A DNA stretch of 64,000 bases from Clostridia bacterium (lineage in GTDB: Bacteria > Bacillota > Clostridia > UBA1381), in NCBI GenBank assembly GCA_017443895.1, contig JAFSXU010000033.1, positions 52,269 to 116,268 of the forward strand. Direction: 5' to 3'. The notes beneath the pieces are model-generated. The model ran no database searches. It saw nothing but the letters and a program-made list of their open reading frames with translations, and had not been told where the DNA came from. The position numbers and the translations under genes are program-made. This document shows positions 1-9,577 of the stretch, in pieces; the first letter of the stretch is position 1; every line of letters begins with the position of its first letter.

Positions 1-13
1 AGAGGAATATATA

Positions 14-616
14 ATGATTGCAATAATAGATTACGGTGCAGGGAATTTGCACAGTGTCAAAAATGCACTTGATTTTTTGGGTGCTGATTCAAAAATAACA
101 GCCGACAAAGGCGAAATCCTATTGGCTGACAAGGTGATATTGCCGGGAGTCGGAGCATTCGGCGATGCGGTATCATCGTTAAAAGAAACAGGCTTGTTTG
201 ACACTGTAATCGAGGTTAAAAACCGTGGTATCCCCTTGCTTGGCATATGCTTAGGTCTACAGCTTATGTTTGACAAAAGCGATGAAACACCGGGCGTGTC
301 GGGGCTTGGTTTATTCAAAGGAAAAATCGTAAAAATCCCCGATAGCGGTCTTAAAATTCCACATATGGGCTGGAACAGTATAAAAATTACAAAGGACAGC
401 AGAATTTTAAAGGATTTGGGCGATGAGCCGTATGTATATTTCGTACATTCCTATTACTTAAATACAGATGATAAGGATTTGGTATCGGCATACACCGAAT
501 ACGGAACAAGGCTTGACATTGCAATAGAGCGTGATAATGTGTTTGCGCTTCAGTTCCACCCTGAAAAGAGTGGCAGAACAGGTATGAAGATACTGAAAAA
601 TTTTATTGAGTTATAA
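14..616 (+). CDS. hisH: Imidazole glycerol phosphate synthase, glutaminase subunit HisH
   Basis: HisH releases ammonia from glutamine and passes it to HisF for imidazole ring closure in histidine synthesis; the pair acts as a cytoplasmic heterodimer. The 200-residue product has the usual length. The class I amidotransferase triad is visible: nucleophile Cys79 in GICLGLQ, and His182/Glu184 in FHPEKS near the C-terminus. The N-terminal IIDYGAGN motif is typical. An SD (AGAGGA) sits just before the ATG at the window edge. hisF follows 18 nt downstream, so this is the tail of a his operon whose earlier genes lie upstream of the window. Identification is secure. Confidence 0.97.
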   Translation: MIAIIDYGAGNLHSVKNALDFLGADSKITADKGEILLADKVILPGVGAFGDAVSSLKETGLFDTVIEVKNRGIPLLGICLGLQLMFDKSDETPGVSGLGLFKGKIVKIPDSGLKIPHMGWNSIKITKDSRILKDLGDEPYVYFVHSYYLNTDDKDLVSAYTEYGTRLDIAIERDNVFALQFHPEKSGRTGMKILKNFIEL

Positions 617-634
617 TTTGGCGGAGAAAATAAT

Positions 635-1396
635 ATGTACGCAAAGAGAATTATCCCATGCCTTGATGTAAAAGACGGACGGGTTGTAAAGGGAGTTAAT
701 TTTGTTAATTTAATAGATGCAGGCGATCCTGTCGAATGTGCAAAGGTTTATGACAAATCGGGAGCCGATGAGCTGGTGTTTTTGGACATAACCGCATCAT
801 CCGATAACCGTGAAACGGTTGTTGATATGGTAAGAGCGGTTGCAAAAGAGGTATTTATACCGTTTACTGTCGGCGGAGGAATACGCACGGTAGAGGATTT
901 CAGGAAAATCTTAAACGCAGGTGCGGACAAGGTTTCCGTAAATTCGGCGGCAATAAAAAGACCTGAGCTTATAAAAGAGGCGTCGGAGCGTTTTGGCAGT
1001 CAGTGTGTGGTATGTGCGATAGATGCAAAAGCCAAAGCCGATAAATCGGGCTGGGAAGTGTATTTAAACGGTGGCAGAGTGAATACAGGAATTGATGCTC
1101 TGTTATGGGCAAAGCAGGTTGAAAAATTGGGCGCAGGCGAGATTTTGCTTACCAGTATGGACGCCGACGGAACAAAGGCAGGCTATGATATTGAGCTTAC
1201 CAAAACTGTATCGGAAAATGTAAACATACCTGTTATTGCGTCGGGGGGCGCAGGAAAAATGGAGCATTTTCTTCATGCGTTTTCAGAGGGAAAAGCTGAT
1301 GCGGTTTTGGCGGCGAGCTTGTTCCATTTTAAAGAGGTAGGTATTACAGAGCTAAAAAAATACCTAAAAGATAGCGGACAGAGTGTAAGAATATAA
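635..1396 (+). CDS. hisF: Imidazole glycerol phosphate synthase, cyclase subunit HisF
   Basis: HisF is the TIM-barrel cyclase that converts PRFAR plus ammonia into imidazole glycerol phosphate and AICAR. The 253 residues cover the full family length. The two catalytic aspartates fall at the expected positions: Asp11 in [16 protein letters not shown] and Asp130 in VVCAIDAK. The phosphate-binding glycine loops VGGGIRT (about 79-85) and ASGGAG (C-terminal half) are present. It follows hisH with an SD (GGCGGAG) and presumably shares its transcript. No hisI or hisE follows; the next gene is an unrelated membrane protein, so the his genes seem to end here. Confidence 0.97.
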   Translation: MYAKRIIPCLDVKDGRVVKGVNFVNLIDAGDPVECAKVYDKSGADELVFLDITASSDNRETVVDMVRAVAKEVFIPFTVGGGIRTVEDFRKILNAGADKVSVNSAAIKRPELIKEASERFGSQCVVCAIDAKAKADKSGWEVYLNGGRVNTGIDALLWAKQVEKLGAGEILLTSMDADGTKAGYDIELTKTVSENVNIPVIASGGAGKMEHFLHAFSEGKADAVLAASLFHFKEVGITELKKYLKDSGQSVRI

Positions 1397-1409
1397 GCGG
1401 AGGATAATA

Positions 1410-1853
1410 ATGGCAAAGCTAAGAAAAGGACTGGGTGAAGATACGCATTTTATAAAGCGTGGCAAGTTTGAAACAGAAACGGCAAAAATGTATCTTATAG
1501 CATTGCTTATAACCTTTCATATCATACCCATAATTTTTGTATGTATGGGAGAAAAGGGCGTTGTAGGCTTGTACAGTATATTTTTAAATATGATAAATAT
1601 AATTGTTTTATTTATAGTCGGTGTATTTTACGGAATACGGATAGGCTATAACTTCAAGTTTCCGCTTATTATGACGGTAATATCGTTTTTGTCATATTTA
1701 TTCTACTATAACGGCAGTGTTATGGTAGCAAAGGACCACCTTGAATATGCCATACCTGCATATATGGCATATGGAGTGATTTATTTGTTTATCTACGCCG
1801 TATTTTCATTTTTCTCAACCGCGTTGGGCGGTTTTGCAAAAAGATATTTCTGA
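1410..1853 (+). CDS. Small multi-pass membrane protein, function unknown
   Basis: I do not recognise a family. The 147-residue product has a charged N-terminus (about 1-28), then roughly four hydrophobic segments near 30-46, 53-78, 84-99 and 113-135, and ends in a short basic tail. It contains no motif I can tie to a reaction. The start is supported by a good SD (GGAGG) seven bases before the ATG. It lies 13 nt after hisF and 14 nt before the DUF512 gene, so it is probably co-transcribed. Its placement does not reveal a role; an accessory integral membrane protein is the most that can be said. Confidence 0.75.
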   Translation: MAKLRKGLGEDTHFIKRGKFETETAKMYLIALLITFHIIPIIFVCMGEKGVVGLYSIFLNMINIIVLFIVGVFYGIRIGYNFKFPLIMTVISFLSYLFYYNGSVMVAKDHLEYAIPAYMAYGVIYLFIYAVFSFFSTALGGFAKRYF

Positions 1854-1867
1854 AATTGGTGTAACAT

Positions 1868-3184
1868 ATGAAGAAAGAAGACACAACAATTAAATATGTT
1901 GAGGAAAATTCCTATGCGTATGAAGCAGGGTTAGAGCCGGGAGATAAGCTATTAACGATAAACGGTAACGATTTTCGTGATGTTTTGGAATACAGATACC
2001 TTTTATCCGAGCCTGTCGTAACTCTTGAAGTCGAGAAAAAGGATAAGACGATTGAGATAATCGAGATTGAAAATGACTATGAGGATATAGGTCTTGTATT
2101 TCCCGATGATTTAATAGGCGATGCGCAATCGTGTACAAATAAATGTATTTTCTGCTTTATCGATCAGTTGCCAAAAGGTATGCGTGAAACGGTGTACTTT
2201 AAAGACGATGATACGAGGCTGTCATTTTTACAGGGTAACTATGTAACTCTTACAAATATGAGTGACGAGGATTTGGACAGGCTTATAAAAATGCATGTAT
2301 CCCCGATAAATGTATCGGTGCATACAACAAATCCAAAACTTCGTGAAATGATGCTCCATAACAGATTTGCCGGTAAGTGCTACAGTATTATGCAAAGATT
2401 TGCAAAAAATCATATCTATATGAACTGCCAGATAGTCCTGTGTCCGGGGATTAACGATAGAGCCGAGCTTGACAGGACAATATCGGACCTATCAAAGCTT
2501 TACCCGTATGTAGAGAGCGTATCGGCGGTACCTGTGGGGCTTACAAGATACAGAGAAGGTCTTTGTGAACTTACTCCATACACAAAGGAAACCTCAAAAG
2601 AGGTAATAGACCAGGTAAGTGCATGGCAGGAAAAGCTTTTAAAAACCTTGGGTACACGGCTTATATACCTCTCAGACGAATTTTATATAAACGCCGGCGT
2701 TAAAGTTCCCGACTCCGATACTTATGAGGGATTTCCGCAGATAGAGAACGGAGTTGGCCTGGTTGCGAGCATGAGAGAGGAATTTTACAGCGGTCTTAAA
2801 TTCGCACCCAAAGAAATTGATGATAGATATGTGGCATTGGTAACGGGCGAGATGGTATATGATTTTATAAAAGGTCTTTGCGATGAGCTTATGTCAAGGT
2901 ATCAAAACCTAAAAATTGATGTACAAGCCATAAGGAACGATTTTTTTGGCGGCGGTGTGTCTGTAACGGGTCTTGTGTGCGGCGGCGATATTATAAACCA
3001 GCTAAAAACCGATGCAAAAATCCTATTTATTCCCGATGTAATGCTGAGGGATAACGATATGATTTTTCTTGACGATGTAGAGGTTTATGAGCTTGAAGAA
3101 AAACTAAATGTCAAGGTATATACCATCTTAAATGACGGTTATGACTTTATTGAAAAAATTATAGACAAGGAATTGGAATTTTAA
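1868..3184 (+). CDS. DUF512 family radical SAM protein with N-terminal PDZ domain
   Basis: The 438-residue protein begins with a PDZ-like domain (about 1-70; AYEAGLEPGDKLLTING is a typical carboxylate-binding segment). A radical SAM core follows, with a CxxxCxxC cluster motif in SCTNKCIFCF near residue 90-97, and then the C-terminal DUF512 region (VCGGDIINQL and nearby). The family is widespread in clostridia, and its substrate is not established to my knowledge. It is placed immediately before der, whose start codon lies 2 nt after this stop, a common clostridial arrangement. It is probably a cytoplasmic Fe-S enzyme. The SD is weak, so translation may be coupled to the upstream gene. Confidence 0.88.
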   Translation: MKKEDTTIKYVEENSYAYEAGLEPGDKLLTINGNDFRDVLEYRYLLSEPVVTLEVEKKDKTIEIIEIENDYEDIGLVFPDDLIGDAQSCTNKCIFCFIDQLPKGMRETVYFKDDDTRLSFLQGNYVTLTNMSDEDLDRLIKMHVSPINVSVHTTNPKLREMMLHNRFAGKCYSIMQRFAKNHIYMNCQIVLCPGINDRAELDRTISDLSKLYPYVESVSAVPVGLTRYREGLCELTPYTKETSKEVIDQVSAWQEKLLKTLGTRLIYLSDEFYINAGVKVPDSDTYEGFPQIENGVGLVASMREEFYSGLKFAPKEIDDRYVALVTGEMVYDFIKGLCDELMSRYQNLKIDVQAIRNDFFGGGVSVTGLVCGGDIINQLKTDAKILFIPDVMLRDNDMIFLDDVEVYELEEKLNVKVYTILNDGYDFIEKIIDKELEF

Positions 3185-3186
3185 TT

Positions 3187-4512
3187 ATGAAACCTATAGT
3201 AGCTATTGTGGGCAGACCAAATGTTGGTAAATCCACACTGTTTAACAAAATATCCGGTAACAGAATAAGTATTGTTGAGGATACACCGGGTGTTACAAGG
3301 GACAGAATTTATGCAGATGTGTCGTGGCTTGATAAGTATTTCACGCTTATTGACACGGGCGGAATAGAGCCTAAAGCAAATGATGAAATCCTATCGCAGA
3401 TGCGCCGTCAGGCACAGCTTGCCATAGAAATGGCAGATGTTGTTATTATGATGACAAATGTGCGTGACGGAGTAACGGCAAACGACTTGGATGTTGCATC
3501 CATGCTCCAGAAGGCTAAAAAGAAGATAGTATTGGCGGTTAATAAGGTTGATAATATAGGCGATCCGCCGTTTGAATTTTACGAGTTTTATAACCTCGGA
3601 CTTGGCGATCCTATCGCAATATCATCGACACACGGCTTGGGCGTGGGCGATTTGTTAAGTGCGGTAACGGAGCAGTTTGAGCCCGATAGCGACACATCCG
3701 AGGATGAGTACGAAATAAAGGTTGCGGTAATCGGAAAGCCAAATGCCGGTAAATCCTCCCTTATAAATAAGATTTTAGGTGAGGAGCGTGTAATAGTAAG
3801 TAATATTGCAGGCACAACCAGAGATGCGATTGATTCGCATTACCAAAACGGCGAGGACAAGTATCTGTTTATAGATACAGCCGGTATGAGAAAGCGTGGC
3901 AGGATAGACGAAAATGTTGAGCATTACAGCGTTGTAAGATCGCTTGCCGCCGTTGACAGATCAGATGTGTGCGTTATTATGATTGATGCAACAGAGGGCA
4001 TAACCGAGCAGGATACCAAAATTGCAGGCTATGCGCACGAGCAGGGCAAGGCATGTATATTCGCTGTAAATAAATGGGATATTGTAAACAAGAACGATAA
4101 AACCATGAACGAATTTAAAAATAAAGTCCGTGAAGAGTTTGCGTTTATGTCATATGCGGCAATTGTCTTTATAAGCGCAAAGACAGGGCAGAGGGTAAAT
4201 GCCTTGCTTGATAAGATAAAGGAAGTAAATGCACAGCATAAGAGAAGAATTACAACCGGTATGTTTAACGATGTGTTAAACGAGGCAATGCATAAACAGC
4301 AGCCACCGTCAGACAAGGGCAGACGGCTAAAAATCTATTACGGTACGCAGGCATCTGTTGCACCGCCTACCTTTGTAATCTTTGCAAACTCAAAAGAGCT
4401 GTTCCATTACTCATACCTTAGATTTATTGAAAATCAAGTGCGGATGGCATTCGGATTTGAGGGAACACCGATAAAATTCATTATACGAGAGAAAAACGAG
4501 AAGAAGGACTAA
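3187..4512 (+). CDS. der: Ribosome-assembly GTPase Der (EngA)
   Basis: Der is a tandem-GTPase factor for 50S subunit maturation. The 441 residues carry two complete G domains. The first has the P-loop GRPNVGKST (about 8-16), DTGG switch II and NKVD. The second has GKPNAGKSS (about 182-190), DTAG and NKWD. A C-terminal KH-like domain ends in a basic tail (REKNEKKD). It starts two bases after the DUF512 stop without a strong SD, which suggests translational coupling. plsY follows 15 nt later. Length and domain order match the family exactly. Confidence 0.97.
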   Translation: MKPIVAIVGRPNVGKSTLFNKISGNRISIVEDTPGVTRDRIYADVSWLDKYFTLIDTGGIEPKANDEILSQMRRQAQLAIEMADVVIMMTNVRDGVTANDLDVASMLQKAKKKIVLAVNKVDNIGDPPFEFYEFYNLGLGDPIAISSTHGLGVGDLLSAVTEQFEPDSDTSEDEYEIKVAVIGKPNAGKSSLINKILGEERVIVSNIAGTTRDAIDSHYQNGEDKYLFIDTAGMRKRGRIDENVEHYSVVRSLAAVDRSDVCVIMIDATEGITEQDTKIAGYAHEQGKACIFAVNKWDIVNKNDKTMNEFKNKVREEFAFMSYAAIVFISAKTGQRVNALLDKIKEVNAQHKRRITTGMFNDVLNEAMHKQQPPSDKGRRLKIYYGTQASVAPPTFVIFANSKELFHYSYLRFIENQVRMAFGFEGTPIKFIIREKNEKKD

Positions 4513-4527
4513 ATCGAGGAGGTATAT

Positions 4528-5235
4528 ATGAATATTTTACCTATAATAAATCAATCATCACCATTATCTTGGGTGCTGATTTCATTCACTGCGCTTTGCG
4601 CATACTTTATCGGTTCAATAAATTTCTCGATTATCCTGTCCCGTGCAATATCCGGTAAGGATATAAGGGAGAGCGGTTCGGGGAACGCAGGCGCTACGAA
4701 TATGCTAAGAACTCACGGTAAAGGTATGGGTGTTTTAACGCTTTTGCTTGATGTTTTAAAGGGTGTTGTTGCGGTGCTTATCGCAATGCTTGTTATAGAG
4801 CTTTCAAGTCGTACAGGAGCCGAGCTTTATAATGCAATGTGCGTAGCTTCGCTTACATATCTTTCGGGACTCTTTGTAATAATAGGTCATAATTTCCCCA
4901 TATTTTTTGGATTTAAAGGCGGAAAGGGCGTTGCAACGGCTCTTGGTGTTGTAATGATGTTAAATTGGAAAATAGGTATAGTGGTATTGGTAATAGCCAT
5001 AACCATAATGGCTGTTACACGCTATGTATCCTTAGGCTCAATCATTGCGGCGGCACTGTTTGTGGTTTTGGATGTTTCATATATGTTCTTTTTGGATAAA
5101 TGGAATATAGCCGAGGTAATATGTGTCGTGTTTATGGGTGCAATTATAGTTTTAAGACACCATGCAAATATAAAAAGACTGATGACGGGAACGGAAAACA
5201 AGTTGGGAGCAAAAAAGAAGGAAGAGAGTGAATAA
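4528..5235 (+). CDS. plsY: Glycerol-3-phosphate acyltransferase PlsY
   Basis: PlsY transfers the acyl group from acyl-phosphate to glycerol-3-phosphate, the first step of phospholipid synthesis at the membrane. The 235-residue product has several hydrophobic helices and the diagnostic loops GSGNAGATNMLR (about 52-63) and GHNFPIFFGFKGGKGVAT (about 120-137), which form the phosphate and acyl-donor site. A strong SD (GAGGAGG) precedes the ATG. It lies between der and gpsA; GpsA makes its substrate, so the two genes form a short phospholipid-precursor module. The C-terminus is unusually charged (KKKEESE). Confidence 0.95.
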   Translation: MNILPIINQSSPLSWVLISFTALCAYFIGSINFSIILSRAISGKDIRESGSGNAGATNMLRTHGKGMGVLTLLLDVLKGVVAVLIAMLVIELSSRTGAELYNAMCVASLTYLSGLFVIIGHNFPIFFGFKGGKGVATALGVVMMLNWKIGIVVLVIAITIMAVTRYVSLGSIIAAALFVVLDVSYMFFLDKWNIAEVICVVFMGAIIVLRHHANIKRLMTGTENKLGAKKKEESE

Positions 5236-5311
5236 AAAGCATTAAATTTCACTGATTTTTTACTATATAATTTATTGCAGTCGCACCTGTGCGACAGATT
5301 GGAGGCTTAAA

Positions 5312-6298
5312 ATGAAAGTATCGGTAATCGGTTCGGGTAGCTGGGGAACATCCATTGCTGTTTTGCTTGCAAAAAAAGGATATGATGTGTGGCTTTGGTC
5401 GTGGATTGAGGAGGAAACACAGCGCCTAAAGCGTGACAGGGAAAATAAAGAGTTTTTGCCGGGCATAAAGTTCCCCGATAACATTACCTGTTCACATGAT
5501 GCAAAGCTATGTGTAGAGGGCGCACAGCTGGTTGTAACGGCGGCACCGTCGCCTGCGACACGCACAACTGCAAAAACGCTTGCGCCGTATATAAAAGACG
5601 GACAGAAGATGATAAATATTTCAAAAGGACTTGAAGAGGGCAGTTTAAAAACACTTTCCCAAGTTTATAAAGAGGAAATCCCACAAGCGGATATTTCCGT
5701 TATGAGCGGTCCGTCACATGCAGAAGAGGTGTCAAGGTCATTGCCGACAACAAATGTTGTAGCGTCAGAAAACGATGAAACGGCGGCGTTTATCCAGGAT
5801 ATATTTATGAATGATTATTTCAGAGTTTATACATCAAAGGACACCTTGGGCGTTGAGCTTGGCGGAGCGTTAAAGAATGTTATAGCCCTGTGTGCGGGAA
5901 TATCAGACGGCTTGGGCTATGGCGATAACACAAAAGCGGCGCTTATGACAAGAGGTATGGCGGAGATTGTACGGCTCGGTACTCAAATGGGCGCAAAGGC
6001 TGAAACATTTTACGGTCTATCGGGTATCGGAGATTTGATTGTAACCTGTACCAGTATGCATTCAAGAAACCGCCGTGCAGGTATAATGCTTGGCGAGGGT
6101 AAAAACTTAAAGGAAACGCTTGAAGCGGTGCATATGGTTGTTGAGGGTGTAAACACGGCAAAGGCGGCATACGCTCTTGCAAAAAAATATAATGTGTCGA
6201 TGCCTATTGTTGAGGAGGCAAACGCCATATTATTCAACAACAAAAATGCAAAAGAGGCAGTTATAAGCCTGATGAACAGGGATAGAAAGGCAGAATGA
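5312..6298 (+). CDS. gpsA: NAD(P)-dependent glycerol-3-phosphate dehydrogenase
   Basis: GpsA reduces dihydroxyacetone phosphate to sn-glycerol-3-phosphate for lipid synthesis. The 328-residue protein opens with the Rossmann motif GSGSWGTS (about 7-14). It carries the catalytic-lysine segment GGALKNVIALCAGISDG and the C-terminal GLSGIGDLIVTCTS substrate region. An SD (TTGGAGG) supports the ATG. The 76-nt gap after plsY holds an AT-rich -10-like TATAAT and a small GTCGCA/TGCGAC hairpin, so a local promoter is possible alongside read-through from plsY. A dispersed repeat begins about ten bases after the stop. Confidence 0.96.
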   Translation: MKVSVIGSGSWGTSIAVLLAKKGYDVWLWSWIEEETQRLKRDRENKEFLPGIKFPDNITCSHDAKLCVEGAQLVVTAAPSPATRTTAKTLAPYIKDGQKMINISKGLEEGSLKTLSQVYKEEIPQADISVMSGPSHAEEVSRSLPTTNVVASENDETAAFIQDIFMNDYFRVYTSKDTLGVELGGALKNVIALCAGISDGLGYGDNTKAALMTRGMAEIVRLGTQMGAKAETFYGLSGIGDLIVTCTSMHSRNRRAGIMLGEGKNLKETLEAVHMVVEGVNTAKAAYALAKKYNVSMPIVEEANAILFNNKNAKEAVISLMNRDRKAE

Positions 6299-6307
6299 AA
6301 ATATAGC

Positions 6308-6486
6308 GTGAAAAATAAGCTACGCATCTTATAACTTTTGCGCTCGGGGCGGTATAAACATACAGCACCGCTCGCTTAAAGCTACAAGTTTGCGGTTTTG
6401 TGTTACACACAAAACTTGCTTTCAGCAACTTTTTGCAAAAGCAAAAAGCGTGGGAGCTTGCTTCTTTTCCACCCTATATATTTGTG
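6308..6486 (+). repeat. Dispersed intergenic repeat, copy A (gpsA-trkA gap)
   Basis: The outer ends of this stretch match a second copy at 61475-61586 in opposite orientation. The left end (6308-6320 plus CGCATCT at 6323-6329) matches 20 of 22 bases. The right end, 31 bases at 6456-6486 containing CTTCTTTTCCACCC, matches 30 of 31. The interiors differ in length and sequence, and copy A is about 65 bp longer. Internal hairpins include TTTTGTGT/ACACAAAA and CTTTTTGC/GCAAAAAG. It looks like a non-coding, MITE- or REP-like element and lies wholly between genes. Confidence 0.7.
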
Positions 6487-6517
6487 TTGCAATTTGGCGA
6501 CGAAATGGAGAATAAAA

Positions 6518-7879
6518 ATGAAAATTATTATTATCGGCGGCGGTAAAGTCGGCAGAACTCTTGTAAGAAATCTAAATGATGAGGGCCACGATGTAGTTTT
6601 GATTGATATAAAAAGTGCAGTGGTTGACGCTGTGGGCGATGCGTATGATGTAATGTGCATTGAGGGCAGCGGTACTGATATTACGGTGCTTGAAGAGGCA
6701 GGGGTAAGAACTGCCGACCTTATCATTGCGGTGACGGAAAAGGACGAGCATAATGTCCTTTGCGGAATTATGGCAAAGAAAATGGGCGCAGGGCGTTGTG
6801 TTGCGAGGGTTAGAAACCCCGAATACTATCATCAGCTACAGTTTATGAGAGATGTGCTTGATATAAATATGATAGTAAACCCCGAGTATCTTGCGGCAAA
6901 CGAAATATCGAGGATATTAAGATTTCCTGCGGCAATGCATATAGAAACCTTTGCAAAGGGCAGAATTGAACTTGTAGAGTTTAAAATTGATAAAGACAGC
7001 CCTATGGCTGATATACCGCTGTTTAAGCTGTATTCGGATCATAAGGTACGAATTTTGGTTTGTGCGGTTATGCGTGATAATGAGGTTATTATCCCCAAGG
7101 GCGATTTTATTCTTCATGCGGGAGACAGGATATATGTAACATCCACGCATATTGATATTGCAAAGTTTATAAATAAAATGCATGTTGATAACCAGAGGGT
7201 TAAATCAACGCTTATTATCGGCGGCGGCAGAATATCGTTTTATCTTGCAAGAATGCTCGGTGAGCTTGGCATAAAGGTAAAAATAATTGAGCAGGATATG
7301 GATAAATGCAATAAACTTACCGATATGCTGCCAAAGGCAAGCATAATATGTGCCGATGGTACAGACCGTGATGTGTTAATAGAAGAGGGGATTGACAGTG
7401 TTGACTCATTTGTAAGCCTTACAGGAATTGATGAGGAAAATATAATCGTGTCCATGTATGCAAAGCAGAACGGGATAAATAAGGTTATAACAAAAATTAA
7501 CCGCCTGTCGTTTATGGATATAGTCGAGGGTATGGGTATAGACAGCCTTGTAACTCCAAAGGATATAACAGCGGATGTAATCTTAGGCTATGTTCGAGCT
7601 ATGGACAATATAAGTAAGATTGCAAACAATGAGATTAGGACGCTTTATAGGATTGTCGGTAATAATGCCGAGGCGATAGAGTTCAGAGTCTATGAAAATC
7701 CTGACATTGTGGGAATACCGCTAAAGGATTTAAGAATAAAGCAAAATGTTATAATTGCCGCGGTTGCAAAGGGTAATAAGATTGTCATACCAAGCGGTAA
7801 TACGGTAATAGATGTCGGCGATCATGTAATAGTTGTAACAACAGGACACTTAAAGCACTTAAACGAGATACTTTTATAA
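6518..7879 (+). CDS. trkA: Trk potassium uptake regulatory protein TrkA
   Basis: TrkA is the cytoplasmic NAD(H)-binding gating ring of the Trk/Ktr potassium channel. From the chosen start the product is 453 residues, the usual length for a duplicated TrkA. It has two RCK N domains, each with a Rossmann glycine motif (IIIIGGGKVGRTLV at about 2-15, TLIIGGGRISFYLA at about 231-244), and each is followed by a TrkA-C domain. An open frame extends back to 6398, but that part is repeat DNA. The ATG at 6518 has an SD (TGGAG) and begins directly with the Rossmann strand. trkH follows 108 nt downstream. Confidence 0.95.
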   Translation: MKIIIIGGGKVGRTLVRNLNDEGHDVVLIDIKSAVVDAVGDAYDVMCIEGSGTDITVLEEAGVRTADLIIAVTEKDEHNVLCGIMAKKMGAGRCVARVRNPEYYHQLQFMRDVLDINMIVNPEYLAANEISRILRFPAAMHIETFAKGRIELVEFKIDKDSPMADIPLFKLYSDHKVRILVCAVMRDNEVIIPKGDFILHAGDRIYVTSTHIDIAKFINKMHVDNQRVKSTLIIGGGRISFYLARMLGELGIKVKIIEQDMDKCNKLTDMLPKASIICADGTDRDVLIEEGIDSVDSFVSLTGIDEENIIVSMYAKQNGINKVITKINRLSFMDIVEGMGIDSLVTPKDITADVILGYVRAMDNISKIANNEIRTLYRIVGNNAEAIEFRVYENPDIVGIPLKDLRIKQNVIIAAVAKGNKIVIPSGNTVIDVGDHVIVVTTGHLKHLNEILL

Positions 7880-7987
7880 GGTCAGTGTCATAACTGAAAA
7901 ATACGACCCGTCAGACGCTATGGATGGGGAGTTACCGTAAACATATTTTAAATTGACAACATTACTTATAGGGGAGATAGCAAATTT

Positions 7988-9427
7988 ATGAATTTTAAAA
8001 TGATAGGCTATTTAACAGCAAAGATTATGCTCATAGGTGCCGCAATGCTTGTCCCGCCACTGATTGTATCATTTATATATCATGACGGCTGCCATATTCC
8101 GTTTTTAATAACTATTGCAGTATTTTTACTGCTCAGTATTCCGGGCTTTATTAAGCCTAAGAAAACGCATATGTTTGCAAAAGACGGGCTTATGATTGTG
8201 GTACTGGCATGGATTGTGTTCTCGGCTGTGGGAGCACTGCCGTTTTATTTAAGCCGTGAAATCCCAAGCTATATAGACTGTTTGTTTGAAACGGTTTCGG
8301 GATTTACTACAACCGGCTCATCAATTTTAACAGAGGTTGAGCATATAAGTAAGAGCCTGCTGTTTTGGCGTAGTTTTACGCATTGGATAGGCGGTATGGG
8401 AGTGCTTGTATTTGCAATGGCGATTTTTTCGGGCAAGGACGCAAAAACAACCCATATTATGCGTGCGGAAATGCCCGGACCTACGCTTGGTAAGCTTGCA
8501 AGCAAGTGGCAGTTCTCGGTACGGATACTCTACGGAATGTATGCGTTTTTAACCTTTGTTGAGTTTATAATGCTCTTATTCGGCGGAATGAATGTGTTTG
8601 ACAGTTTGGTACACTCATTCGGTACAGCCGGTACGGGCGGATTTTCGGTTAAAAATATAAGTATCGGGTATTATAAAAGCCCGTACATACAATATACAAT
8701 AGCAGTATTTATGATGCTCTTTGGCATAAACTTTAATATTTATTATTTGTTGCTTGTAAAGAAATTCCAAAAGGTAAAGGCAAATTCGGAGCTAAAAACA
8801 TATCTGACGATTATTGTGGTAGCAACTGTTGTAATAATGCTAAATATTTATAAGATATATAATGGCTTTGAAATGGCGCTAAGACAAGCCTTTTTCCAGG
8901 TAGCATCCACCGTAACCACAACAGGTTATGCAACTGCAAACTTTGATTTGTGGCCACAGCTTTCAAGAACAATCATTTTTATATTGATGTTTGTCGGAGG
9001 CTGTGCAGGTTCAACGGGCGGAGGATTAAAGGTATTAAGAGTTTCCGTGCTTGTAAAATCAGCATTGTCGGCTGTCCGTAAAAGTGTAAGCCCAAAACGG
9101 GTTCTTACTATAAAAAATGACGGAAGGACAATAGACGGTAATGAGGTAGAGGGTGTTGTTACATACTTTGTATGTTATGTTGTGTTTATGTTTGCATCGC
9201 TTATAGTTTTAAGTCTTGACAGCATAGATTTAGAAACTGCCCTGACGGCGGTTGTAACGACAATAAATAATATCGGACCGGGACTTGGTAAGATGATTGG
9301 CCCTGCAGGTAACTTCCACGATATGTCGGTTTTATCAAAAATTGTATTGTCAATTGATATGCTGGCAGGTAGATTAGAGTTATACCCGGTTTTGATGTTG
9401 TTTATGCCCGAAATCTGGAAACGATAA
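7988..9427 (+). CDS. trkH: Trk-type potassium transporter membrane subunit TrkH
   Basis: This is the pore subunit that moves K+ across the cytoplasmic membrane with TrkA as its regulator. The 479-residue product is strongly hydrophobic with the repeated M1-P-M2 plan. Selectivity-filter-like segments are visible as TVSGFTTTGSS (about 98-108), FGTAGTGGFS (about 214-223), STVTTTGYA (about 311-319) and TINNIGPGLG (about 424-433). An SD (GGGGAG) lies upstream. The adjacent trkA supports the pairing. A strong terminator follows the stop, so the transcription unit ends here. Confidence 0.95.
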   Translation: MNFKMIGYLTAKIMLIGAAMLVPPLIVSFIYHDGCHIPFLITIAVFLLLSIPGFIKPKKTHMFAKDGLMIVVLAWIVFSAVGALPFYLSREIPSYIDCLFETVSGFTTTGSSILTEVEHISKSLLFWRSFTHWIGGMGVLVFAMAIFSGKDAKTTHIMRAEMPGPTLGKLASKWQFSVRILYGMYAFLTFVEFIMLLFGGMNVFDSLVHSFGTAGTGGFSVKNISIGYYKSPYIQYTIAVFMMLFGINFNIYYLLLVKKFQKVKANSELKTYLTIIVVATVVIMLNIYKIYNGFEMALRQAFFQVASTVTTTGYATANFDLWPQLSRTIIFILMFVGGCAGSTGGGLKVLRVSVLVKSALSAVRKSVSPKRVLTIKNDGRTIDGNEVEGVVTYFVCYVVFMFASLIVLSLDSIDLETALTAVVTTINNIGPGLGKMIGPAGNFHDMSVLSKIVLSIDMLAGRLELYPVLMLFMPEIWKR

Positions 9428-9430
9428 AGC

Positions 9431-9470
9431 TAAAAATATAGCTAAGCTTCAATGTTTGGCTATATTTTTT
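9431..9470 (+). terminator. Terminator after trkH
   Basis: A stem of AAAAATATAGC pairs with GCTATATTTTT across a loop of about 18 nt and is followed by further T residues. It begins four bases after the trkH stop. Confidence 0.8.
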
Positions 9471-9577
9471 TGTTCACAAAATGTTCATAAATAAATTTTC
9501 AATTTTAAGGTAGATTTAATATTTGCCCATTATAATAGCAACTGTAAACAGAACATATAAAAAATGAGGTGAACAAA

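Noticed and set aside
6398..6517. N-terminal extension of TrkA by 40 residues
   Set aside because: It lies in repeat DNA and has no SD; the ATG at 6518 has an SD and starts directly at the Rossmann fold.
7880..7987. Possible c-di-AMP riboswitch before trkH
   Set aside because: The gap contains CCCGTCAG and a GGGGAG stretch, but it is too short for the known fold and lacks paired elements.
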